Of a stretch of DNA of 64,000 nucleotides, positions 25,801 to 38,200 are shown piece by piece (position 1 is the stretch's first letter; each line of letters begins with the position of its first letter). The DNA lies in the NCBI GenBank assembly GCA_033782935.1, contig JAWQEG010003694.1:1-64000 (forward strand), given 5' to 3'. Both the position numbers and the translations under genes were made by a program. This DNA comes from Petrolisthes cinctipes. Taxonomy: Eukaryota; Arthropoda; Malacostraca; Decapoda; Porcellanidae. The notes under the pieces are model-generated. The model was not told the origin of the DNA, did no database searches, and worked only from the letters and a program-made list of their open reading frames with translations.

Positions 25801-26214
25801 ACACAAATATCTTTTTTAAACTTGCTATTTCCACACGAATCTCCTTTTCCAACTTGCTATTTTCAAATGAATCATTTTTCAATCTGCTAATTTTACACGT
25901 ATCTTTTCTTTTACTTGTTACTCATTTTCACGTGAATATCTTTTTAATATTGATCCTGTACATTTTATTACTATTATTATTTTTCCCACCTCTGAGTATA
26001 CAGTGCGAGGCAGCATACAACATGGAGGGATCTGTGTACACTGTGTAAAAAAAAATTTGCACTGGAGCTTATAATATTTTTGCCATTTTACTGTATACAA
26101 TGGACAAGGCCTATTTTATTTTTGTGGTAGTGTTTTTTTTACTGATCTGGACTTGTCTCTTCACCTGCATGCAGCTCCTGCCTACCTCAGGAGCAACCGC
26201 CAAGGTATACCACC

Positions 26215-26281
<67 letters not shown>

Positions 26282-29200
26282 TACATTTCATAGACCATTT
26301 GTGTTTGTTTTACTGAAAAGCAACTCTCTTTTAATTAATAATACACATACAATATCATTAAATGTGAGTGGAGGTGAATGTCAACTGGGGACTGAAATAC
26401 TTTATTGGTGTTGAATTTATGGCAACTTAGAAATTAGGAGTGACTTTTATATCCTAAGCTGTAACAGCTTAATGAATGAGGTAACATTTGTGTAGTTCTT
26501 AAGGATAGTCATTGGTTTGTAGCCTGTTGATTATGGCTCCTGTGTGGGTATATTGTTCCCCGACGATACACACTCTGGTATCTTACAGTATTGTATATAT
26601 ATTTCAGTAGCTCATTCCACGCATATAATTGCATATAGTGCAAAGGAAAGCAAAAAATACTTGCGTACACATCCACATCTACGAATGAATGTCAGCTTCT
26701 CTCAAATAACACAAACACGCACATCCACACTCATACCACCTTTTCTAATATATTCTAAATTACTTGGTAGTGGTAATAGTGAAATGATAACCTTAGATAG
26801 AATGCTGAGAGAGAAATTGTTGATGTTGAAGTTCCTCAAGCTGTCTGGCCGAGCAGCCCCAAGCCCCTGAGGAAGGCCGTGGCCTGAAGTAATGGTAGCC
26901 TACCGTCCTGTACAGTTGCCTCCATAAATTTCAATTCACATGAGGATTACTTATGTAAACATGTCTCAACTTAATGAGATGGATAAGATTCATTTGACTA
27001 TGTTTAGCAGTAGTTTTTAAATAATTTCAAGCAAAATCTCACTTATCAAAGCAAAACTGTCATTTGAGTGTGGGAAATCAGAGGTTAATAATTTGCTTGA
27101 GTTATCCTTATGTGTATCAAAACTTTGTTGGGCAACTGAACATGTGGATAACCTTATTGAGTGTTGCGTTGTGGTGTTACCTTCCTCGATGTGGACAGTG
27201 GAAGGCATCTATTATAAAGGAAAGGGTGGTGTTGGTGAATTGGAGGCCACTGATTCCTCCAATCTATTCTGAGAAACAGACCATATCATGATACAGTAAG
27301 TGGTGCTGTGTTTTGTGCCACAGTTTGAAGAAATCTAGAGCCTTCGATTCACTAACATATCCTATGCTGTTGATTCTATGGTGTTAACTAATGCACAAGA
27401 TTAACTCACCTTTATATTATACTGAATTAAAGTTATGAATTAGTGTCAATAGCACAATATTTATCTATCTTGAATGCTTTATTAATTTGTGTAATGAAAT
27501 AAAGAAAATTATAGTATGTAATCCAATACTATACTGTACAAGCTTATGGTTGACTATTTGCACTAAATTTTATTTATTTAATTTTCACAGCACACGACAA
27601 TATTCTCTTTATGAAATTTATGGCATTGGTAAGGAAATTACTCTATATTATTATTTTTTTCAAATTTGATATACTGTACTCTGCACTATTGAACTTCAAT
27701 TTATACTTTGCAGAATATATATTTCTTAACTGCAGGACAGTACCAAAGTTACCCAAACTAAATAATATGTATTTGTCCTTTTGTAATGCATTTTTTGTAT
27801 CTGCTGCAGCAAACTAGAGAGTAAAAATTGCAATTTGAGTTTTTAAATATATGATGCACTTTTACTAGAAAATATTTTCCCAGATATCAGTGTGAATTAA
27901 TGCATTAGGAGCTGCAGAAACTTGTCTTGCACAATTTTATTTACCAGTCATACTCAAATGTTGTCCTGCCATTGAACGATACAATCTTTCACCATTTCTT
28001 ACCTTTCAAAGACTGTTATAGTAATGAAGTAGACTACAGGCTAAGGATTGTATAAGAGGAACCAGATACAACCACTGTATTGTATGGTAATCTATGTTAA
28101 TGACACTTATAAAATGTTAATGTGCGTTTGGTAACTTTTAGCTAAGGAGCAAAGATACACTATCAAGTATATGCAGCCAAATATTCTTAAAAATAGCGAC
28201 TAAAATTTCAAGTCAATAACAGCTACACCAGTTTTAATGTTGGCAGATCTTTTCTTGTAATCCCGGTGTAATGGGGAGTAATGTTGTCTTAAGACACATG
28301 TACCATGTGAATTTGTTTAAGCATGTTGTCTAAAACGTGTGTATATTGCAGGTCAAGTCTGGAGGCAGCAAGTCCCGAGCCAGCAGCGCCCCGCCCGTCA
28401 GACGCTCTGTTCTCGGGGCCGCTTTGCCACCCAAGAGTGCAGGAGGTCGGTTCTTTTAGTATATTTCTAGTTTGTTTATACTACACCCATCATTAGAAAG
28501 GCATCACATGAGTGCATTTTCCTTCGTCCTATGAGGCTACTTTCATCTTTCAATCATTTCTCAGAAGGTCCTGAGAAATTAAAATTAAATTAAAAATTGG
28601 AAGGCAGAGGGCTTAGGAAATAAGTGCTCATGTGATGGACCCATAAGTAGTATTTAGCAACCAGATACATGACTAACTTTGAAGCTAGAAATATTACATC
28701 ATATGAGTAGGAGCCATTGTTGACAGGGTTTTGGTGTTGCTGGTTCATCAGTATGTCAACAGCTCATTCTCATGTGGTGTTTATTTGTGCAGTCTATCGT
28801 GCCAAGCTTCCTTCATAGGGTAACTTTAGGTGACTGAGTGTCTGTCTTTGCTATATTATCCTCAACTTTGTTCGTTATGTTCTCAGCTGATGACTATTGA
28901 GTATCTCCTCTTTTCCCTCTTGTAAGTCATTTGATTTTGAAGTATATATTATACAACAGTGATATAACACTAAAACATTATGAGTGTATGGGGTAATGAG
29001 CTATATGGAGCATAATTTAGAGAACTTTCAGCTGAGAATAAACAGACTCTTGACAAAAATAAATGCCAATGGCAGAGCTGAGGGTTGAACCCATGTCAGA
29101 CTGTTTGTAATTGCTCACTTGGCTTGGGTCTTAGTCCTGTCTCTGGCATTGCTATTTATTTTTCCTTGTGTGTGTGCGTGTGTGTAAGTAGCAGAGTATG

Positions 29201-32200
29201 TATTCATTTATATACAGTACAGTACAGAATAATGTACAGAAATTAGTACTTTACCTTTCCTTCATCAGTTTATATTTTCTTTCAGTACAAATTGAACTTT
29301 TTTTTTTTTATCAAGTACAGTATTAAGTATACATAATTACATGTACCATTTATGCTTACAACTAAGAAAGTAAGATAATTCCCCCTAGGTTGTAACTTTT
29401 TATACAGTTAAGTTAAGCCTTGTAGATAAGGAGGCAGGCAGGAGACACACTGTCTTTGCATATTGTATTGCAGTACATTATGGCTGGCATGATATTGCAT
29501 GTATAATTAATGCCTCATTATCCTAACTCAGTAATCAATTGTACATTTTTTTTTTATCAGTTAATTACAGTTCAGTATAAACATTTCTAACATTTGAGTA
29601 CATAATTATTCTGTATTATAGTTCTTTTCTGAGATGGCTAAAATACTTAGAAGCTCCTTGCTGTACACACTCAAGGAACACAGTGCCATTTATTATGTAG
29701 TTCAGATTAATATGATGTAATTGTAGGGACAGTATGATGCTGTACTGTAGAACGTTGCAGTAATCTCAAGTCTAGATACTTACTTTATTCCTTAGTCATG
29801 TTTGTTGTTTGTTGTGTCCTTGTGCAGCCACTCACACCTTGCCAGTTGTGCATTTGTGATATTTCTTTAATTTTCTGAGTTCCAGTGCATTCTCCTCACC
29901 AAAATAAAAGTGTTATATGTAGGAATAATTAAAATACAAATAATATGTCAGTGGTTGGCACATTACAAGAAAAAAACATGAAAATAAAATAGAGACCATT
30001 CCAGCCTTTGGTGGAATAGTGTTTCGGCATGAGTGAAATTATATCATCAAAGTTAATGACACTCAGATGATTCAATAACAACAACACTGGTTCTCAGAAG
30101 GTTAACCATTACTCTTGGCTCGTTTTTAACAACATATTGCAGTGTGGGGTTGTTGCCACATGACGTATGTCGCTCTGTACTAACGTGTATGTTGTCCCTC
30201 CTTCACCGTTACTACCACTACTCCTTCCCACTCCCCCTCCTCCTCCCCCTGGCCCTTGTGCATGTTGACTGACTGACTGTGGCGCTTGTGTGGGTAGCAG
30301 GGGAGAGTGGTGGTGGTGGTGGGGGCCCAAGAAGCGGTGTCAAGAGAGTACCCTCAATCAGTCGAGGCAGAGTTGGGTCTTCATCATCAACCACAGGTAT
30401 ACCCCACCAAGCCACTCACTAATTACTGTACTAACATCAGTCTTGTCCTTATTCATCGCTGTACTGTACATTACACTCAGCCAGATAAGTGATGCCTTGA
30501 TTATTTTTCAAACCAATTACATTTTATTGTATTTTTCTATGGACACAGTAACATTAATATACTGTTGCCCACTTGAAGCTGTGCCAGTAAAGGATAGGGA
30601 TATAGTATTAACCAATAAATTAATACTTTATTGTTTGGACAGAAGTTTTGTCAATTTTCTAGATTGCATACTATACGTAAGATATAAATGCAGATCATAA
30701 ATAAAAATGATAAATTCTAAATAAAAAAAAATATATATATTAGTCAGATTATCCCTACTTACAGGTGTCAAACTTAGCAGTCATTTTTGAAATTTTTACT
30801 TTAGACTGCACATATTTTAAGTAAAAGGGAGAATCTCAGAATTCAGTTATTTGGCTGATGGTACAGCAGTGTGTGTCTTATTTTCAGAGTGTTCATGAAG
30901 TGCTTGTGTTTGTATAGCCTGAGCATACGAGTTTTGTGATGACCATTAACATAATATTGCTGAATATCTTATGTTAGGAATATGAAAGAAATCTTCTTAA
31001 TTAATACTTATATATCAGAATCTTCTATTAGTAAATGTTATAATGTAGATTGTTTGTATCGTAAAACAGCTTCAGAATTAATTAGGTATAGTTAGTCCCT
31101 ATTGTATACATTATTATTTCCCAAGTTCAGTACCCGTGTTCTAGTTTACAGATTTCTGCTTTAGTAATGTGTATTTTACTGTCTTCTTGTTAAGTGTTCA
31201 AATACAGTACAGTATACCATAATCATACAGTTTGCAATGTTGATATATATGTATACCATATGTAATAGGTGTATCTACTTCTACTTTTGCTAATGTGATT
31301 TGATTTCAACAGCTGCGGCTGGAGCTGTTGATGAAGCTTCCTTCTTTGCATCATTTGAAGATGTTCCGAAAATCACAATATATTCAGCAAGAGAACTGGA
31401 TGACATGTTAACAAAAGTTCGAGAGGTCATCGCCAGCCCTAACAACGACTGGGACAAACGAGCTGATTCTGTGAGTACTGTACCTTAAATATTTTTAACC
31501 ATTTTATTTAATCACAAACCTTATGCACAATTTGAGGAGATGATTTTTTTTCATGCCCTGTAACCCTAATGCAGTGTTCTACCTGAGGAATTCACTTTTG
31601 TTTGCCCGTGTATTGTGTTATAGAATCTTATCCTATTGTATTTTAAGATGTCAAGCAACAAATATCCAATGGGCCTTAATCTCGACTAAATCAAGTTATC
31701 CCTCGCAGCTCAAAAAACTGCGTAGTTTACTGGTAGCTGGAGCGTGGAACTATGAAGAGTTTTACCCACACCTGCGTCTGTTGGAGCCAGCCTTGCAGTT
31801 CTCTATCAAGGACCTCAGGTAAACTTACTTTTCTCTTTACATCTTAGCTTCTTTCATTTCTGTGTCTCGTACAGTATTGTGTTACATATAGTAATACTGT
31901 ATTCGCATCGTAACTTCTTTCATTTCTGTGTCTTGTCCAGTATTGTACTTCTATAACAGGTAACTAAACAAATGTGTATGTTGATGTCTACAGGTCACAA
32001 GTGGTCCGTGAAGCCTGCATCACAGTGGCTTATATGTCACAGGAGCTGCATCATAAGGTGGATCATCTGTGTGAAACTATCCTCCCTAACCTCATCAACC
32101 TCATACCCAACAGTGCCAAGGTGATGGATGTTATAGTTTAGTACAGTAGGTCCTTGATAATATGCTAATAAGTCCTTGTATCCATTACAGGTCTCCCTTT

Positions 32201-35200
32201 ATTTACGATTGGGTTATGTTCTCTAAATCCCGATCGTATATCCAGAAATCGGATACTGAGTCATAAATATAAGGGCGTAAATAGAGATTGGCTTTTGAGT
32301 CTGCCGAAGCACACATAAAATAACTTTTGCAAACAATTAATAAACACTTAAATACACGTCATACTTGAAAACAAGTTATAAAATAGACAGTGGTATGAAA
32401 ATTGTAAATATAGTACTGTACCCTTTTCTGGAGGTTAATAATAATTTCTACGAGTCCCCCCCGAGGCTAGAGGACGATGAACCCTGTTCTGTCCCTACCG
32501 AGGCTAAGGCTAAGGGACAGCAATGTTCTTGCAATGCTCATTCATTTAGTGGTTGTTTTGGCCATCAGGGTGGTGGTGTTCTCATCTGCTTTTTTCACTT
32601 CCGATGAATTCTTAATTACAGTAGAGACCGTAGACTGGGCTAAGCCAAAAGCACGTGCTATGGAATTAGTGCCCTCGCCACTCTCATGCTGTCTCACAAG
32701 CACAGACTTTTCCTTACCCATTTAGCCTAACCCTCAAATATATTGGCACTTAGAAGCCATTGCTATTCGATCACAGTGATAACACACTATAAAATCCAAA
32801 GTAAAATCAGTCAGGAGCAGACACAAACACTCACGTAGCAAACTGAGTGGTAGCGTGGGAAGAACTTTGACTTAGCTGAACTGAACAGTGTGACTGGGAT
32901 GAAGCTGTGATCACTCCACTGAAGGAACAAACACCTGTAGAGGTGTGCTGCCGGTGGACAATCATATATGTGAGTTACACCAATCGGAAATAGAAATATC
33001 TGTACTAATACTGTATTCCTCAATCGTATACGCAAAATAACGTAAATCGGTAAATCTTATATAGAGGGAGACCTGTACTTCATTTTACACTTGGTCTCTC
33101 ATTGAAGACCACCTACAAGAGTGTTATGATTGAAACTATTATAGCACAATGAGGGAGATTCCTCATAATAAAATAGTTGTTTGTTGGTATTTGGAGTGTT
33201 TCAATTTTTTAAAGTATTGTGGGAAGGTTAAATTGATGAATGGAAAAAAGACATTTTGTCATCATTGAGTGAGTTTGCTAAATTATGGAATTGTTTTATT
33301 TTACTTTCATTACTTGTAACTTGATGAAAAGCATACTTGTTGTGTTTTCTCAGGTGATGGCCTCCTCAGGCGTGGTGACGATCAGGTTCATCATCCAGAA
33401 CACTCACCACCACAAACTAATCCCCATCCTCCTGCGGGAGATGAGCAGCAAAAATCGTGAGATCCGTAAGGTGTTGTATGAAGTGCTGGATCAACTGGTA
33501 CACACGTGGCCGACTCACTCCATGGAGAAACATGTTGCTGCTCTGGCTGAAAACATCAAGAAGGGCATCACTGACGCTGATCCGGAGGCTCGTGCCTTTT
33601 CCAGAAAGTAAGTGGCATTACTGTACTGTGGTTTTTTTTTTATAGAAGTGTTGTTTGTTATTGTTATATCTTTAATTCAGGTTATGTCTGAGTACTAACA
33701 GAAATTCACTGATAGATTTTATGTATGTACCATTGCTCAAAAAAGTATCTGAAAAATAGGGTGCGATGGCTCTCATAATGAACAAGAGTTCACGCCTTAT
33801 CCTCTACCATTTACCAGAAACTTTCGTCCGATTTTTCTTATTGCAGTTGCCTAAATTTTTCAGATACTTTTTTGAACGATGGTACAGTATGTGTTTTAAA
33901 GAACATTTAGGAAAAAAAACATTATTCACTAATAATATATAGAATCAAGTTCCTGTTTTAAATGAGTAATATTCTTTCTACAGAGCTTACTGGGGCTTCG
34001 CGGACCACTTTAAAGACGAGGCAGATAGGTTGCTGAACTCCCTGGACCCAAGCTACAAGAAGATGTTACAAGGAGAAGCTGGCATGTCCAACTCCTCCAG
34101 CTCTGGCTCACTCCACAACAAACCAGGTCAGTGTGGGTGACTCTCTAGTAGTTACGACACAGGTTGTGGTGATCTGCTCGTGCAACACGTCAACAAATAC
34201 TTGGAGAATGGTTCGGAAGGAATGTTATTGAAATGTTGTAATAGAAATTCTTGTACAATCACAGAAAAAACATGTCTCGCTGGGTATGATAAATGCTATG
34301 ATAAAGATGTTCTAAAAATGAATCCATCTATAACAGCTGAGTTTGTGAGTACAGTACACATGTGGATAGAGTTGTTGTACCCATTCATATATTTCCATCA
34401 AAATTTGCACACTCCCTTTAGTCAAGAGGATATAAAGGAAAGGAGGAAGAACTTGTACTGTGACCTGCTCCTAAAATTCCTCACTTGTATGTCATGATCC
34501 TGTCACAGCACAAGCAGGTCACCAGGAGGGAACTAGGCGAGTGAGATGACAAGGTTTTACCTATTAACATGAAGCAGTTGTAAAATGTTGGTTGTTGAGG
34601 GATGTCTGAGGTTTGTCTCTTGCAGCCAGCCTCGGGTGGACCCACAGCCCTCCTCCTCTTCACAAACCCAACAACACATCCTTGTACACTTTGTCATATA
34701 CTTAGCAATTACGTAAGAAAGCTTTAAAGATTATTTGTCATCATTTTAGCCATAATCATAAGCATGATCTTGTCTTGCCATTTAAGGGGATTCTTATCTT
34801 GTGGTCAACTTGAAAGGCTATTGAATCCTCTAAATTGTGACAGGAAACAGACCATCTCAGCATACAAGTAGGGGTTCTGTTTTGTAGTATAGTTTGGAGG
34901 AATTAGTAGCCCTTCAATTTGACCACAAGAGAGTATCCCCTTAACCCCTTAGGCCTGAAGTTTTTCCAGCAATGAGTATAATAACTTGGTGTGGGTCAGA
35001 TCAGAATAATTCAAGCGTTTTACCAGACTGAAGGGGTTAAAGTGGAAGTACTCCCAATATTGTACCTTATTTATATTATTTAAAACAAGAGTTGCATGGC
35101 TTAGTTATGGCCATGAAATTTTTGAGTGTACTGATTATCTCTGTGCATGATGAGCTGCACAGTTGTCATTGACCGTCAGATTTCCTTGCCAAACAAAATT

Positions 35201-38200
35201 TAGCAACCTGTGATTGTGCTTCCGTTAATTTTGTGAGAAAAGTGTTGAGAACTTCTTTGTGGCTTAGGTTTAGGCGTCTCCACATTGTTTATCTTATATT
35301 GTGATCGCTGTGTACTGTATTGTGTCTTAATCTTTTTGCAGTGTAATGCATTTCAAGGTTATAAATTAGCCTGTTTTATGTCATACTGGTTTTAGCTTTC
35401 AGCGACGTCTGATAAAACATTTAATATTCAGAGTAGTCGGCAAAGTTTAGGTAGGTTTCTCATCACAAAATAATTGAGGAGTGAGGAAGGTTAGTGCGTT
35501 CATAGTTTTGTTATCTTGAAGTCTGTCATGAGCACTGTAGAGTTGTGAGGTAAGTGATGATAAGACACTTGTACGTTACAGTTCTTAATGATTGAGGGAT
35601 ATTTTGGTAATTAGGATTCCTAGGGGTGATTTTTGTTGAAGATTCTTGCAGCAATCATAATGACATTGTACCAGATTGGCAGAAAACTTTCCTTGATTAA
35701 TATATACCCATTGTAAGTTATAATTTGCACATTACAGTATTATTATTTATTTAAAACATCCAGTTACTAATTTAGTTGGTACTTTTCCGTACTACTTGCA
35801 TACTGTATTATCTTTTTTCTTTACGTAGGTAAAACTGCTTATTGGTTATTAATAACACATTTTTTTAAGTTGGTCAGTAATGATTAAAGTTTAAATTTGC
35901 TGCAGGACTCATTTTATGCTTGATCAAGATGAGTTTGCATGGAAATCCATAATAATAATCATCAATTTGATAATGGAGTATATAGATTTTTGTGTTTTCC
36001 TTTTTTAAAAATTATGATTTTTTCAGTATGTGCCATATTGCGCATGCATGGGTTTTGTAGATGTTTTTGTTGAGTCCTACAATAGTATTTTGGGTTGTGT
36101 GATTAGTGTTTAGAGATAAACAAAAACCCAGCAAGCATACACCACTGAGCTGATGCCTGGCCTCTGCTTGCTTCCCCACACTCCTCTCCACTCCTTCCTC
36201 CTCGCAACAACACCCACCCGACATATGTGTGTGCCTCGATGTTGTGTGTGTGTGTGTGTTTGCCGAATCATGCATCACACCCACTTCAACACACGCACAC
36301 ACACACACCGCCCTTGATGACACTGGAACGCCATGTGGTGTGTGTGTGTGGTATCACGTGCATCCTGGTGGTGGTTTGGCAGCGGGGGCAGCACGAGCCG
36401 GGTGGTCGAGGTCGTCCTCAACAGCCGGCAGCACCGAGAACTTGGCAGCGGGGGGACAGATGTCACGGCTGCCTCATGGTAGCATGCGCCGCTCAGCCAT
36501 CCCCACCCCTGCCTCACACCGACCCAGCAACGACTCCCTGGACTCCCCCGCCTCCCCAGCCCTCACCCCCACCAACTTCCGGTCCAACAGTGCCATTGAC
36601 TTGCAGGCAGCCCGCCGTGCTCAGGCGCGGTCACAGTACGCACAGGCACAGAGACTCAAAGTGGGCTCTGGCGCCTCACTACGTAAGTACTGCCACATCC
36701 TAATACATACAATACCAACACTAACACTCACTCATACTAACACTTCTTATGTTTGATAAATGGAAGCTACTAATTCATCTAAACTGTGCCAGTAAGCAGG
36801 TAAAGATGGTCTTGTTTGAGGCACAGTTTAGAGGAAATCATAGCCTTCACCTTACCAACATCTTATTGTATTAATAATCTCACATAACACAAATTAATTA
36901 CTGATTCTGTTGATGGCAGATTACAAAGAGCAAATGTAGTACTGTAGTATGTAATATGTTAAAATTGTCTCTTGGGCTGTCTTTGTAAAATTCTCTTTAT
37001 TGTACTTTGTAGACATTATTTCTTGGTCCTAACAAAATTATGATATTGAAATTGCAGATAATCTTAGCATTAGTAAGCTAAACCGACCTACTGTAATAAC
37101 ATATACTAACTCTCTGCTACTTATTTGCCAAAAATTGATGACATGATAACAAACACTTCTAATGAGGCAATTGGTTTTTGGGAAAGTCTGGGTTGTATAT
37201 ATGCTTCCATTGATGTATAATACATGATGCTGACAATTTATGTTCATTGTGTTGTTTCTGGAATTGTGACTCCATTGTTTACCTAATTGAAGGGGTATCA
37301 TAATGTCAATAATTTGGCAGCTGCTGATTCATTCAGACTGCCATAAAACATATTACCTCATTTGAGATAGTCTGCTACTTGGCATTGTTTGAAGGAATCA
37401 ATAGCCTCCTATTCCCTGACATCTATTTTATCCCCTTTAAATTCATGATTAACATACACAGACAGATCTCTCCAGCAAATATCAAATCATTACTCTTGAA
37501 ACAACTGATATCCAGCATGAATTCACTCACACCATTTAATTCAGAAATAAATGGGACCGTAACCCCGCTCACCATTTGTCACTCATGATAGCCATGTGAA
37601 TAGTCTGTGAGGCCATCCTGTTCTATATGGGTGAGGTGGTGGTGTGGTAGTGGATGATAGCACAGTGCCAGGTTGTGCATATGTATAATTCATCGTGTGC
37701 ATGGTTATTTATTTGCATGGGACACTGAAGAGCGTTTTCATTCTTAGTCTTTAAGTGGATTTTTTTCTTATTCTGATTTGGCTTAGAATGGGAAGCAGTA
37801 CAATGAATCTCTGATATTGTTGTGATTGGAGATTTATTATGTTTATGGAATGTATTTTAATTCTCGTATGTGAACTAATGACTTGATTGAAGAAAGAACT
37901 GTCACTATTTGAGTAAGATCTGTCACTCATAAGTAACCTCTTTATTTTATAATTTTTTAATATAAATATGTGCAAATTTGTTCTTTTTTTCTTGTAATGA
38001 TAATAATAATAATAATAGTAATATTGGAATGCTTAACTCATGGCAGAGGTACTAGCATCTCTTCTGAGCCAAAAACTGTATATTGTTTCACTTTACTGTA
38101 CTTGGGTATGAAATATTTCAACTAAAGGAGACCGTCTTGCTTCCTTTCCTCATGTAGGGACTGAAGGAGAGGACAAAGGTGAGTGATACACCTATTGAAG

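Larger units (their letters stand above)
13193..28351. other. 15.2 kb CLASP intron
   Basis: It contains clustered hairpin MITEs, a (TA)n array, a 70-bp tandem duplication, the 2.1 kb polypyrimidine tract, a (GA)n array and two candidate microexons. From 14.0 to 16.1 kb it is GT/GA-rich low-complexity sequence with no gene. From 27.4 to 28.3 kb it is plain AT-rich sequence. Confidence 0.8.
28446..31312. other. CLASP introns around exon 30301-30396
   Basis: AT-rich unique-looking sequence. The first intron has a possible tRNA-derived SINE near 29.05-29.16 kb. The second shows only short A/T runs and repeated TACAGTA words. Confidence 0.75.

Noticed and set aside
26840..26890. GC-rich motif CCTGAGGAAGGCCGTGGCC in AT-rich intron
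   Set aside because: It could be the tail of a dispersed repeat, but a single occurrence in the window gives no basis for a call.
34626..34710. C-rich exon-like stretch after tctcttgcag
   Set aside because: It enters in the right phase but meets a TAG. Its only donor-like site would leave phase 2, which does not join exon 36383. A truncated isoform cannot be excluded, but support is weak.
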